Below are positions 11,662 through 21,613 of a DNA stretch of 64,000 nt, piece by piece. The notes below the pieces were generated by a model. The model ran no database searches. It saw only the letters and a program-made list of their open reading frames with translations, and was not told the DNA's origin. The first letter of the stretch is position 1. Every line of letters begins with the position of its first letter. The position numbers and the translations under genes were made by a program. Source of the DNA: Solirubrobacteraceae bacterium (GTDB taxonomy: Bacteria; Actinomycetota; Thermoleophilia; Solirubrobacterales; Solirubrobacteraceae); assembly GCA_029263125.1 (NCBI GenBank), contig JAJCYD010000005.1, forward strand, positions 1 through 64,000, written 5' to 3'.

Positions 11662-12336
11662 CTACAGGGTGCGCGCCCAGGTGACCGCGACGACGCGCTG
11701 CGCGCCCGCATCCCGAAGAGCCGTGGCGCACGCCGACAGTGTGGCGCCGGTCGTGTGGACGTCGTCGACGAGCACTACCTGCGCCGGTGACGGTCCGCGC
11801 GCGGCGAAGCCCAGCCGGCCGGCCTGCAGGCGCAGCTCGCGTGAGGCGCCCAGCTGGCGCGACCGTGCCCCGCCCCGACGCAGCGCGCGGTGCAGTGGCA
11901 GGCCGCTGCGCCGCGCCACCGCTCGGGCCAGCAGTTCAGCCGGATCAAAGCCGCGTCCACGCCGGCGGACCGGATGGGCGGGCACCGAGACGACGATGGC
12001 GCCGGGCGCCAGCAGGTGGCGCGGTGCGCCGGCGGCGATCTGCGCCGCCATCACGTCGGCCAGCGGGCGCGCGGCGGCGAACTTCAGCGCGTGCAGCACA
12101 TCGCGCGCGGCCCCCTCGTAGGCCACAGCGCTCCAGGCGGCGTGAAACGGCGCATCGCTCGCGGGACAGCGAGCGACGTGAGGAAGCGGCAGGGCGCAGC
12201 GCGCGCAGGTCGCGACACCCAGCCACGGCAGCGCGCGGCGGCAGTCGCCGCAGAGCACGCCCGCGGCCCGCCGGCCGGGCGCGCCGCAAGCCGCGCAACG
12301 TGGCGGCACGACAAGGGCGGCGAGCTCTTCCAACAT
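11662..12336 (-). CDS. comF: ComF family phosphoribosyltransferase-like protein
   Basis: 224 residues from ATG 12336. The N-terminus has a double zinc-finger-like region (CAACG, CGDC, CARC) and the C-terminal half is a PRPP-binding domain with the motif VVLVDDVHTTGATL. ComF proteins are linked to DNA uptake and replication restart in some bacteria, though the reaction is not firmly known. The start codon overlaps that of the divergent ctaG gene at CATG (12334-12337). Confidence 0.85.
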   Translation of the reverse strand: MLEELAALVVPPRCAACGAPGRRAAGVLCGDCRRALPWLGVATCARCALPLPHVARCPASDAPFHAAWSAVAYEGAARDVLHALKFAAARPLADVMAAQIAAGAPRHLLAPGAIVVSVPAHPVRRRGRGFDPAELLARAVARRSGLPLHRALRRGGARSRQLGASRELRLQAGRLGFAARGPSPAQVVLVDDVHTTGATLSACATALRDAGAQRVVAVTWARTL

Positions 12337-13243
12337 GGCAGCCGATGCTCCCCGCCGACGTGTTGCATGGGGCGCGCGGACTGCGACAAGTTCGCGCAGG
12401 CGCCCTCCCGCGCCGGGTGCCACAATCGCCCGCATCGCCCTCGCCGTCTCCCCCGACGCCTCGTGGACGTTCGCGCCCGGCGCGATCGCCGTCGTCGCGC
12501 TGCTGAGCGTCATGTACGTCCGCCGCTGGCGCGCGGTCAGGGGCTCGATCGGGCGGCTGGCGTGCTTTGCCGGTGGCATGGCGCTGGTCCTCGCCGCGCT
12601 GGTCTCCCCGATCGATCGGCTGGCGGAGCAGCTGTTCTTCATGCACATGATCCAGCATCTGCTGCTGCTGGATCTCGCGGCGATCCTCGTGCTGCTGGGG
12701 CTGACGAAGGTCATCCTGAGGCCCGCCACGCGCCGGCTCGTGCGCCTGGAGCGCGCCGCCGGAGCGCTCGCGCACCCGGTCTTCGCGATCGGCTGCTACG
12801 TCGTGGTGATGTGGGCCTGGCACGTGCCGGCGCTCTACGACGCCGCGCTGCGCTACGCGGGCATCCATGTGCTGGAGCACGTGTCCTTCGCGGTCGCGGG
12901 CGGGCTGTACTGGTGGCATCTGCTGTCGCCGATCCGCTCGCGCAAGCGGCTGGGCGGGATGGGACCCGTCCTCTACATGGTCTCCACGAAGGTGCTCGTC
13001 GGGCTGCTGGGCGTCGGCCTGGCGTTCGCGCCCGATGCGATCTACGACTTCTACGAGCGCCAGCCCGGCTTCTGGGGAGTGGCTTCCGGCACCGACCAGG
13101 CGATCGGCGGGCTGATCATGGCGACCGAGCAGTCGATCGTCATGGGCATCGCCCTCGCGTACCTGTTCATGCGCGCACTCGCCGAGAGCGACCGCCAGAA
13201 CGAGCGCGAAGAACGCGCCCTAGATGCCGTAGAGGAAATCTAG
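12335..13243 (+). CDS. ctaG: CtaG-family cytochrome c oxidase assembly membrane protein
   Basis: 302 residues with about seven membrane segments. The conserved histidines lie in FFMHMIQHLLLLD, MWAWHVPALYDAAL and HVLEHVSFAVAGGLYWWHL, the signature of the Bacillus-type caa3 CtaG family (distinct from Cox11). These are thought to help copper insertion into oxidase. No other in-frame ATG or GTG was seen before the first helix, so ATG 12335 is kept, although the first 35 residues are Arg-rich and unconserved. The 3' end overlaps ccdA by 24 bases, convergently. Confidence 0.82.
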   Translation: MAADAPRRRVAWGARTATSSRRRPPAPGATIARIALAVSPDASWTFAPGAIAVVALLSVMYVRRWRAVRGSIGRLACFAGGMALVLAALVSPIDRLAEQLFFMHMIQHLLLLDLAAILVLLGLTKVILRPATRRLVRLERAAGALAHPVFAIGCYVVVMWAWHVPALYDAALRYAGIHVLEHVSFAVAGGLYWWHLLSPIRSRKRLGGMGPVLYMVSTKVLVGLLGVGLAFAPDAIYDFYERQPGFWGVASGTDQAIGGLIMATEQSIVMGIALAYLFMRALAESDRQNEREERALDAVEEI

Positions 13244-13963
13244 GCCAACCTTGTCGAGCAGCTTCTGCGCCTCGATGTTCAGCTGCGTGAGCTCGCCGGT
13301 GACGATCAGCACCCCCATGACGATCAGGATCGCGCCGCCCGCAGCCACGATCACCGCGTAGTGGCGCTTGACGAAGTCGAACATCGTCGTCATGCGGTTG
13401 AAGGCGACGGTCGTGAGCAGGAACGGGATCGCCAGGCCCGCCGAGTACCAGCTGAGCAGGTAGGCGCCGTGTCCGGTGGACTCCGACAGGGCGGCAGCGC
13501 TGAGGATCGCGCCGAGCGTCGGCCCGACGCACGGCGTCCAGGCGATCGCGAAGGCGGCGCCGGCGAGCACCGGCCCGCCGCGGCCGGCGCGCTGCATCAG
13601 CGCGTCCACGCGCCACTCGCGGTTCAGCCGCGCGATGAACGGCGTCGCCAGGAAGAACAGCCCGAGCGCGATGATGATGGTGCCCGAGACGCGCTCGAGC
13701 GTCACCCGGTTGGCGTTCAGCGAGGAGCCCAGCGCGGTGGCACCCAGGCCCAGCACGATGAAGATCGCAGAGAAGCTCGCGACGAACAGCAGGCTCGGCC
13801 CCAGCACGCTGCGCAGCGGCGCGCGCTGCAGATCTTTGGGCATCACGCCCGTCACCGCCGACAGGTAGCCGGGAACGAGCGGCAGCACGCAGGGACTCAG
13901 GAACGAGAGGAAGCCGGCGGCCAGCGCGGCGAAGATGCCGACACCCGAAGCCGGATCAGCCAC
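13220..13963 (-). CDS. ccdA: Cytochrome c biogenesis protein CcdA
   Basis: 247 residues from a GTG start that overlaps the stop of resA (TAGTG). Six membrane segments are arranged as two inverted halves, each with a Pro-Cys element: FLSFLSPCVLPLVPGYL near the N-terminus and AFAIAWTPCVGPTLGA in the middle. These two cysteines shuttle reducing power across the membrane to extracytoplasmic thioredoxins such as the neighbour ResA. The pairing supports a role in haem ligation to apocytochrome c or copper-site reduction. ResB/ResC are not in the window. Confidence 0.92.
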   Translation of the reverse strand: MADPASGVGIFAALAAGFLSFLSPCVLPLVPGYLSAVTGVMPKDLQRAPLRSVLGPSLLFVASFSAIFIVLGLGATALGSSLNANRVTLERVSGTIIIALGLFFLATPFIARLNREWRVDALMQRAGRGGPVLAGAAFAIAWTPCVGPTLGAILSAAALSESTGHGAYLLSWYSAGLAIPFLLTTVAFNRMTTMFDFVKRHYAVIVAAGGAILIVMGVLIVTGELTQLNIEAQKLLDKVGLDFLYGI

Positions 13964-14571
13964 TACTTGATGGCGTAGCGGCGGATGTCCGCCTCCAGAG
14001 CCGCGGCGTCCGCGTAACCGCCGAGCTTGGTGTGGGCGAGGCTGCCGTCGGGTGCGATGAAGAACGTCGACGGCGAGACGCGGCCGCCGCCGAGCGAGCG
14101 CGTCGCCTCGCCCTTGGGGTCGAAGATGCTCGCGAAGCCGGGCGGCTTCTCGCGCAGCAGACCGTTGGCGCCATCCCGATCGTCGGTGAAATCCAGGCCG
14201 ACGAAGGCGACCTTGCCGGCGTGCTTGGCGACCGCGTCGGCAAAGTAGGGGAACTCGGCCCGGCACGGCGGACACCACGACGCCCACTGGTTGACGACCA
14301 CCGGATGGCCGCGCAGCTTCTTCAGGCGCTGCTTGAGCGCGTCCTCTCCCTCGCCCGCCAGCGTGTTGGCGTCTTTGACGTTGACGCGCAGCGCAGCGGG
14401 CACGTTCGTGCCCAGCTCGGGCGAAGCCTTCGCCTCGGTGGTCGTCGCCGGGGCCCGCGTCGCAGCGGAACCGGGGTCCGTGCGGGCGGTGCCGTCGCCG
14501 CTGTCACCACATGCGGCGAGCGCGATGGCGGCGGCGGTGAGCGCGGCGGCGGCGGCCGATCGGAAGCGCAT
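13963..14571 (-). CDS. TlpA/ResA-like thioredoxin lipoprotein
   Basis: 202 residues. A lipoprotein signal ends at Cys21 (AIALAAC), then a flexible Ala/Thr-rich linker leads to a thioredoxin fold with active site WCPPC at 99-103 and the cis-Pro region VSPSTFFIAPDG. It would act outside the membrane, reducing disulfides in apocytochrome c or similar targets with electrons from CcdA. First gene of a two-gene operon. Confidence 0.92.
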   Translation of the reverse strand: MRFRSAAAAALTAAAIALAACGDSGDGTARTDPGSAATRAPATTTEAKASPELGTNVPAALRVNVKDANTLAGEGEDALKQRLKKLRGHPVVVNQWASWCPPCRAEFPYFADAVAKHAGKVAFVGLDFTDDRDGANGLLREKPPGFASIFDPKGEATRSLGGGRVSPSTFFIAPDGSLAHTKLGGYADAAALEADIRRYAIK

Positions 14572-14653
14572 TCCTCTCAGGATGACTCATCCACTCCGCG
14601 GGCGGGTTGGTTGCGGGCCAGCGTTTCGCGTCTCGTCACCCGAGCTCGCCTGC

Positions 14654-16042
14654 TCAGCCTTCGAGGATCGTCGCGTCCTCGACGCGGTGCTGGCTCGGGC
14701 CGTCGTGCTCGATCGTCACCGCGCCGCGCACGACGACCTTGGCGCCGAAGGCGACGTCGCCGCGGACGGTCAGCCGCTCGCACGCGGCCAGCGACGGCGG
14801 GCCCGCGGCGAAGCGGGCGTCGAAATCTGCGACGAGCTTGAAGTGGCGGGGGTCGAGGTCGACGAGCGGCGCGGCCGTCCGGCCGTGCGCGAGCACGATC
14901 CGTCCGTCGTCACGCAGCTCGTAGGCATCCGAGCGCAGCGCGAGCAGGTCGTTGGTCGTCTTGACCGGCGCGAAACGCTCGCGCCCCACGCGGATCGCGC
15001 GGGCCCCCTCGAAGACGTCGATCGCGGCGCCCATCGCCGTCTCGAGCTGCAGCACCGCGGGGGATCCGGCGTCGGCGGGGTCGACGGTCTTGCGGTTGAC
15101 GATCATCGGCAGGCCGAGCACGCCGTCGCGCTCGCGCATGACGCCGGCCAGCGCGCGCAGGTCGACCCACAGCGTGTTGGTGTTGAAGAAGCGGTGGCGG
15201 GCGATGTCCTGGAAGGCGTCGAGGTCCTCTTCGGGGGTCTGCGCCACCTCGCGCAGCACGAGCCCGCCGTCCTCGCGCTGGGCGAGATGGCCGCCTTTGC
15301 GGTCGGCGGCCGTGCGGTCGGCGACCTCCATCAGGAAGGGCATGCGCTCGCGCGCGAACCACGCGAGGATGCGCGTGTCCATGACCGCGCCGAGGTTGTC
15401 GATGTTGGCGACGAAGGCGTGCTCGTAGCCGCCGTCAAGCAGCGCGTCGAGCATGCCCGAGCTCAGCAGCGACGGATACAGGTCGCCGTGGCCGGGCGGC
15501 GCCCATTCGAGCGCCGGGTCCGCGGGCCATTGCACCGGTTCGAGGCCGTCTGCCCGGAGCTTGGGAACCCTGCTCTGCACGAAGTCCGCGGGAATGCCGT
15601 CGACGGACAGATCTGAGTGGTTCTCGAGAGCCCCCAGCGAAGCCTCGCTCGTCGCGAAGCTGTTCATCAGCACGAGCGGCAGCCGCGCGCCGGTGCGCTC
15701 GCGCAGCCGCAGGACCTGGCGCACGACGATGTCGAGAAACGTCAGGCCGTCCTTGACCTCAAGCAGCGACTTCGGCCCCGACATCCCCATGCTCGTACCG
15801 AGGCCGCCGTTGAGCTTGATGACGACCGTGCGCTGCAGCGCCTCGGCGGCGCCGGCCTCGTCGACGGGCAGCTCGCCGGCGTGCGGCAGCGTGGCGACCG
15901 GCTCGATCTCCGACTCCGCGAGCTCGCCGGCCGCGCCGCAGCGCAGCAGCTCGACGTAGTGGGCGAACGTCGCGACGGCAACCTCCGGGAGGCCGGCATC
16001 GCGCATCTTGCGCACCGCCGCCTGCAGCTGATCGTCGCTCAC
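14654..16042 (-). CDS. UTP--glucose-1-phosphate uridylyltransferase, UGP2 type
   Basis: 462 residues from a GTG start. It makes UDP-glucose from UTP and glucose-1-P. The sequence is of the eukaryote-like UDPGP family, not the GalU type. It has the nucleotide-binding loop KLNGGLGTSMGMSGPK near residue 75, PLVLMNSFATSE, the GHGDLYPSL segment that contacts the sugar, and a beta-helix-like C-terminus. UDP-glucose would feed the UDP-glucose dehydrogenase encoded at 24174-25481. A monocistronic arrangement is likely. Confidence 0.9.
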   Translation of the reverse strand: MSDDQLQAAVRKMRDAGLPEVAVATFAHYVELLRCGAAGELAESEIEPVATLPHAGELPVDEAGAAEALQRTVVIKLNGGLGTSMGMSGPKSLLEVKDGLTFLDIVVRQVLRLRERTGARLPLVLMNSFATSEASLGALENHSDLSVDGIPADFVQSRVPKLRADGLEPVQWPADPALEWAPPGHGDLYPSLLSSGMLDALLDGGYEHAFVANIDNLGAVMDTRILAWFARERMPFLMEVADRTAADRKGGHLAQREDGGLVLREVAQTPEEDLDAFQDIARHRFFNTNTLWVDLRALAGVMRERDGVLGLPMIVNRKTVDPADAGSPAVLQLETAMGAAIDVFEGARAIRVGRERFAPVKTTNDLLALRSDAYELRDDGRIVLAHGRTAAPLVDLDPRHFKLVADFDARFAAGPPSLAACERLTVRGDVAFGAKVVVRGAVTIEHDGPSQHRVEDATILEG

Positions 16043-16161
16043 CGCGCGGACCCTATCCGCGCGCGGTGATGGGGACGGACGTCAGAACCGCGGGACCCCA
16101 AGGGGCTTGAACAGCCCTTTCGCGCGCCGTGATCGCTCACCTTTGGCCCGGCCACGTCGTT

Positions 16162-16545
16162 TCAGCGCAGATCCTCGACGCTGCAGGGCAGTCCCGCCTG
16201 CTCGATGATCTCGGGATCGCCGGTCAGCAGACGGAGTCCGTACGCCGCCGCGGTGGCCACTGCGAAGCAATCGCCCAGGGCCATCGGCATCATCGCCTTC
16301 AGTCGTGCCGCCTCGACCATCCGGCCGGTACCGGGCAGATCGCATTCGGCGATCATGCGAATCTCGGCGAGCACCCCGTCCGCCGCCGCGCGGCCGTGGT
16401 CGCGCTGCACCCGATAGCAGACCTCGACGAGGTTGATCCAGCTGACCGTCGGCCGGGTCGCGAGCAGCCCCTGCACTCGCGTCGTCGCGGGTTCGTCGCC
16501 GTCCAGCCAGGCGAGGATCGCCCAGCTGTCGAGGCACACGCTCAC
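16162..16545 (-). CDS. vapC: VapC-type PIN domain ribonuclease toxin
   Basis: 127 residues with PIN acidic residues at CLDSWAILAWLDGDEP (first Asp), NLVEVCYRV (Glu) and ALGDCFAVATA (Asp), the metal site of VapC RNases. Translational coupling to the AbrB-type antitoxin is shown by an ATGA overlap at 16542-16545. VapC proteins cut tRNA or rRNA when free of antitoxin; the target here is unknown. Confidence 0.88.
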   Translation of the reverse strand: MSVCLDSWAILAWLDGDEPATTRVQGLLATRPTVSWINLVEVCYRVQRDHGRAAADGVLAEIRMIAECDLPGTGRMVEAARLKAMMPMALGDCFAVATAAAYGLRLLTGDPEIIEQAGLPCSVEDLR

Positions 16546-16757
16546 CGAGGCTCGGCGTCGCGATCGGCAAGCAGCCGGCTCGCCATCCCGCTGTTGGCGA
16601 AGCGACCCGCCAGCTCGGTTGGCCCGCTGTGTGTGACGAGCACGAGAACGTCGCCGCGCAGCTCGAACTCGACCTCGGCACCGGGGTGCAGACCGGTACG
16701 GTCACGAAGATCCTTGGGGATCACCACCTGACCCTTGGCACCGACTCGCGAGGTCAT
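16542..16757 (-). CDS. vapB: AbrB-family VapB antitoxin
   Basis: 71 residues from ATG 16757. The swapped-hairpin AbrB domain MTSRVGAKGQVVIPKDLRDR is at the N-terminus and would bind the operator at 16752-16774; the C-terminal SGMASRLLADRDAEP tail would wrap VapC. A TATACT -10 element nine bases upstream implies a leaderless or nearly leaderless mRNA, which supports this start. The same frame stays open back to ATG 16847 in the decayed TA remnant, so a 101-residue chimeric form is possible. Confidence 0.85.
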   Translation of the reverse strand: MTSRVGAKGQVVIPKDLRDRTGLHPGAEVEFELRGDVLVLVTHSGPTELAGRFANSGMASRLLADRDAEPR

Positions 16758-16774
16758 ACCGCGCCAGTATAACC
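16752..16774 (-). promoter_or_regulatory. Putative VapB operator overlapping the -10 element
   Basis: On the minus strand GGTTATAC and GTATGACC form an imperfect palindrome (7 of 8 bases) with a 7-base centre. It covers the TATACT -10 hexamer (16766-16771) and the vapB start codon. VapB/AbrB antitoxins commonly bind such TATAC-type inverted repeats to repress their own operon. Confidence 0.5.
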
Positions 16775-16799
16775 ACTCGCCCCAGGTAATCGCAGAGCT

Positions 16800-16985
16800 C
16801 GAGTCTCCGGGCTGCGGATCTGGGTCAGCCCAAGGGCTCGAGGTCATCGTCGTTGAAGCAGGTTGAGCTCGGCCGCGGTTGAGTTCCAACCCGTGACACC
16901 GTCCGTTTCGATCACGATTGTCAGCGCACGGCCGCCGTCGGTCACGCAGAGCAAGAGGCGACGCTCCGCCCCGGTCCCAGCGACG
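16800..16985 (-). pseudogene. Decayed copy of the TA pair at 116-648
   Basis: The end of the toxin-like gene survives (ERRLLLCVTDGGRALTIVIE, then VTGWNSTAAELNLLQRR and stop at 16844-16846) and overlaps by ATGA the start of the antitoxin-like gene (MTSSPWADPDPQPGD, ATG 16847). This is the same junction as at 355-358. The toxin is cut off at its 5' side at about 16985, exactly where the inverted repeat-bearing segment begins, and the antitoxin diverges after about 15 residues. Neither can make a full product. Confidence 0.75.
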
Positions 16986-17120
16986 ATGACGCTGACGAAA
17001 CTCTGGCGGTCCCGACGCTGCGCTTCCCAGATGCATGGAAAGCGGCAGCGCGCCGCAGGCCCGCGATGCGGGGAAAGCGCCGGTGCGCGAGGGGCGTGCT
17101 CTCACGGCTGTCCGAGCGGC

Positions 17121-17221
17121 TGGGCGGGTGTGGCATGACAGACCTGCAGAAGGCGCCCAGCTCGATGCGATGCGAGTCCGGCTGGGCGCGTTTCCCATGG
17201 CCTGCATGCAGAAGGCGCCCA
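17121..17221 (-). repeat. Palindromic repeat cluster B (2 x 39 bp)
   Basis: Units at 17121-17159 and 17183-17221, again 62 bp start to start. They match cluster A in inverted orientation, and the match continues into the spacer (CTCGATGCGATGCGAGTCCG against its complement at 831-849) and flanks. Outer arms are TGGGCG and GCGCCCA. The cluster lies upstream of the TA remnant and vapBC. Confidence 0.85.
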
Positions 17222-17937
17222 ACCCGGTGATCGCAGGCGACGGTGATCACCCACCGAGACGCTCCCTTGTCGACGGATCCGCAACCCTCGAGCGGGAGCA
17301 GGTCCAGAGAACGTGGGCCAGGTCCAGAGAACGTGGGCCCCGCGGGCCAAGGTTCGCTCGGCGCGAAATGCGGCAGGCCATCCCGCGGCTCACGCGTGCA
17401 CAAGTGACGGCTCGACACCGCTTGATCTTCGATCCGGCGGTTATGCATCACCTGGATGCAGAACTGCCGTATCGGCGGCTGGCATCGAACGAGACGTCAG
17501 TTGTGCACGGGTCCGACGACTCCGGGACGGGCGATGCGCACGCGATGCGTTCTCGACGGTCGCAGTGCGGTCGCGCTCGGTTCCGCAGTGGACGAATATG
17601 AGCAAGCGGCGGTTAGTCGGAGACCGCCCTGTCGGACGGCTTGGGCCCGACCGGTCCACGACGGCGGGCCGAGGGCGCATTCGCATGCCGCCAGTCGGAT
17701 TCCTTTGCCGCTGTCGCGCAGGAACTGCAGCGTGTGCGCGGCCCGCTCCCACTGGCACGTAGGCGGGCTGCGCTGAGCAGCATCGCGCGACGACGGCGCT
17801 GGCCTGGCCCGCGATCGGCTCCTGCCTGTGATGCGGCTCGTCTTCTCGTTGTGTGACATCGTTCTCGCGTCCCCCTCCGTGGCGGCGCTACGCGCATTCA
17901 AGGGGCCAGATGTCAGCGCCACCCGTGGCACCTCGAT
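17222..17937. other. 0.7 kb without a convincing gene
   Basis: Open frames are Arg/Ser/Pro-rich. One minus-strand frame (17497-17860) has an SD-like GGAGGGGG about 12 bases before its ATG and a short well-behaved stretch, WERAAHTLQFLRDSGKGIRL, so it may be a decayed gene. Codon third positions are not GC-biased throughout, and no domain is recognisable. Confidence 0.45.
17301..17340. repeat. 20-bp tandem duplication
   Basis: Two copies of a 20-base unit (GGTCCAGAGAACGTGGGCCA) differ only at the last base. It looks like a recent slippage or duplication in non-coding DNA. Confidence 0.8.
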
Positions 17938-18213
17938 CTAAGGAGCCGCATCCGTTGACGCCGAGTTGTTGGCGCCTTCCTCGCGCTCTTCGCTCGTCGG
18001 GGCGCCCGAGGCGCCGCGCTTCTTCGCGACATAGACGATCAACCCGATCACCCCGACGATCAGGACGACGAAGATGACGGTGTAGACGATCAGGCCAGCG
18101 TTGGGACTGACGGTGAAACTCCCGCCCTCCTCTGCACCGTCCGCGGCGCCTTGCACGTAGGTCAGCCATGCGCCGATCGCAGTACTGACGGAGTTGAATA
18201 TCCAGGTAGGCAT
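17938..18213 (-). CDS. Small single-span membrane protein resembling the AtpF N-terminus
   Basis: 91 residues. A short amphipathic start (MPTWIFNSVSTAIGAWLTYV) is followed by GAEEGGSFTVSPNAGL, one strong membrane span (about 42-64) and a charged Ser/Glu-rich tail. The pre-span segment is strikingly like the start of AtpF in this window (DEGGSFLVSPDVGL), but there is no long b-subunit coiled coil. Function unknown. It is between accessory DNA and the ahcY genes. Confidence 0.6.
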   Translation of the reverse strand: MPTWIFNSVSTAIGAWLTYVQGAADGAEEGGSFTVSPNAGLIVYTVIFVVLIVGVIGLIVYVAKKRGASGAPTSEEREEGANNSASTDAAP

Positions 18214-18425
18214 TCAGCTCGGAGCCAGCGTACAGACGCCGTGGCCCTTGCGGTCCAAAGGAGAAGCCGGCGGCGACAGCCGCAGCCCAAGCGAACCTGC
18301 TCGCCCACGGTACGCGGCTCATTGTGATCTGCAGTCCTGGCGGGGTTGTCGAGACCCAACCGGCGAGACTGGCCCGAACTACGCTCGCGTCGCGGAAGTT
18401 CGCATCGGCACCGCCAGCCTGCGGT

Positions 18426-19676
18426 TCAGGCACGCCAGCTCGTCAGGTACACGCGCTGCGCAGCGGTGAGCTCGTCGATCTCGATCCCCAGCGAGGCGAG
18501 CTTCAGGCGCGCGACCTCGCGGTCGATGTCCGGGGGCACGGGCAACACCCGCGCTGGGAGGTCGGCGCCATGACGGGCGAGGTGCTCGACGCACAGCGCC
18601 TGGTTGGCGAAGGACATGTCCATGACCGCGGCCGGATGGCCCTCGGCCGCGGCGAGGTTGACGACGCGACCCTGGGCGATGAGGCTCAGCCGGCGCCCCG
18701 GCTGTAGCTCGAAGGACTCCACGAGCGGGAGCACCTGACTGCGAGCGGTGGCCATCGACGCCAGCGCCTCGATGTCGATCTCGACATCGAAGTGCCCGGC
18801 GTTGGCGAGCATCGCGCCGTCCTTCATGCGCTCGAAGTGCTCGCCGGCCAGCGCGCCGCGGGTGCCGGTCACGGTGATGAAGACATCGCCGCGCTCGGCC
18901 GCGTCCAGCGCGGGCATCACCTCGCAGCCGTCCATGCGGGCCTCCAGCGCGCGCATCGGCTCGACCTCGCAGACGATCACCGATGCTCCGGCGCCGCGCG
19001 CGCGGACGGCCACGCCCTTGCCCGTCCAGCCGTAGCCGAGCACGACGACGGTGCGCCCCGCCAGCAGCAGGTTCGTCGCGCGCAGGATGCCGTCCAGCGT
19101 GGACTGCCCGGTCCCGTAGCGGTCGTTGAACGTGCGCTCGGTCAGCGCCTCGTTGACCGCCATCACCGGGCAGCGCAGCCGCCCCTGCTCCTGCAGCGCT
19201 CGCAGCCGCACGAGACCGGTCGTCGTCGCCTCGGTGCCGCCGATGAGGTCCGCCCGCCATGCCTGCTCGCCGGTGTGCAGGACGCTGAGCAGATCGGCGC
19301 CGTCGTCCAGCGTGATCTGCGGCGCACGCGCGGCGGCAGCGATGACGTGCGCGCCGTAGGCCTCCTCGCCCTCGCCGCGAATCGCGTGGACCTCGACGCC
19401 GTGGTGCAGCAAAGCGGCGGCGACGTCGTCCTGCGTGGTCAGGGGGTTCGACGCGCACAGCTCGACGCTCGCGCCGCCTGCGATCAGCGTCCGCAGGAGG
19501 TTCGCGGTCTCAGAGGTGACGTGCAGGCAGGCGGCGATCCTCAGGCCCTCCAGCGGGCGCTCGCGCTCGAAGCGGGCGCGCACCGAGGCCAGGACGGCCA
19601 TCTGGCCGTCGGCCCATGTGATGCGGACCTGCCCGGCCTCGGCCAGCGACAGGTCCGCCACGTCGTGCTGGGCCAC
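18426..19676 (-). CDS. Adenosylhomocysteinase, short archaeal/Thermotoga-like type
   Basis: 416 residues. It hydrolyses S-adenosylhomocysteine to adenosine and homocysteine, or acts on a related nucleoside. The NAD site is VVVLGYGWTGKGVAVRARGAGA. The substrate-side NExLTERTFNDRYGTGQST segment replaces the usual [18 protein letters not shown], and the 40-odd-residue insertion of the classical enzyme is absent. The paralogue directly upstream is of classical type. It may be a specialised hydrolase rather than a redundant copy; substrate not shown by sequence. Confidence 0.82.
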   Translation of the reverse strand: MAQHDVADLSLAEAGQVRITWADGQMAVLASVRARFERERPLEGLRIAACLHVTSETANLLRTLIAGGASVELCASNPLTTQDDVAAALLHHGVEVHAIRGEGEEAYGAHVIAAAARAPQITLDDGADLLSVLHTGEQAWRADLIGGTEATTTGLVRLRALQEQGRLRCPVMAVNEALTERTFNDRYGTGQSTLDGILRATNLLLAGRTVVVLGYGWTGKGVAVRARGAGASVIVCEVEPMRALEARMDGCEVMPALDAAERGDVFITVTGTRGALAGEHFERMKDGAMLANAGHFDVEIDIEALASMATARSQVLPLVESFELQPGRRLSLIAQGRVVNLAAAEGHPAAVMDMSFANQALCVEHLARHGADLPARVLPVPPDIDREVARLKLASLGIEIDELTAAQRVYLTSWRA

Positions 19677-19723
19677 GGGTGCGATCTTCAGACCCCGTGG
19701 CCGCGCTTTCAGTGCCCGCTCGC

Positions 19724-21181
<1,458 letters not shown>

Positions 21182-21204
21182 GTGCTGGTTGTCTCCTCGG
21201 TCGT

Positions 21205-21579
21205 TCAGGCGTTGGTGGTGGCCGCTGCGCCTGCCAGGGCCAGAAGCTTTGAGTGCTTGTCCTGCTCGAAGCGCAGCCACTCGGCCGCGGGGACGTGCTC
21301 TGGACGGCGTGGCTGGGCCTGCAGCCACGCGTCGATGGCGCCGGCCAGCTCCTCGTCGCCGCGCAGCCGCTGGACGAAGCCGATCTCACCCAGTCCAATG
21401 TCGAAGCGCGTGACGAGCTCGCGCAGCGTGCGCAGGCGCTGCAGCTCGGCCGGGCCATACAGGCGATAGCCGGCAGCCGAGCGCTGGGGCTCGATCAGCC
21501 CGGCGCGCTCGATGTAGCGCAGCATCCGTGGCGACCAGTCCGTGGTCTGTGCGGCCTCCTGGATCGTCAGGGCGTTCAT
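21205..21579 (-). CDS. MerR-family transcriptional regulator
   Basis: 124 residues. The winged helix-turn-helix is at the N-terminus ([39 protein letters not shown]) and a short coiled region and C-terminal tail follow, with no conserved metal-binding cysteines. First gene of an operon with ahcY. A 26-bp palindrome ends eight bases before its start and is the likely operator. The signal sensed is unknown; control of the methyl cycle is inferred from position. Confidence 0.88.
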   Translation of the reverse strand: MNALTIQEAAQTTDWSPRMLRYIERAGLIEPQRSAAGYRLYGPAELQRLRTLRELVTRFDIGLGEIGFVQRLRGDEELAGAIDAWLQAQPRRPEHVPAAEWLRFEQDKHSKLLALAGAAATTNA

Positions 21580-21587
21580 CGACCGAG

Positions 21588-21613
21588 AACCTTACCACGG
21601 CGATGTCAAGGTT
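21588..21613 (-). promoter_or_regulatory. Putative MerR operator with TTGACA -35 element
   Basis: AACCTT and AAGGTT arms are separated by 14 bases, and the left arm on the minus strand runs on into TTGACA (21604-21609). Arms of this type with a long spacer are typical of MerR-family sites. No clear -10 is visible before the start codon at 21579. Confidence 0.5.

Noticed and set aside
17497..17860. Hypothetical protein on the minus strand
   Set aside because: An SD-like run precedes the ATG and a short stretch looks protein-like, but codon bias is uneven and no domain is seen. Noted as possible decay within the non-coding stretch.
21182..21204. SAH riboswitch before ahcY
   Set aside because: Only 23 bases separate the MerR gene and ahcY, and no SAH-riboswitch-like sequence is visible before the MerR gene either.
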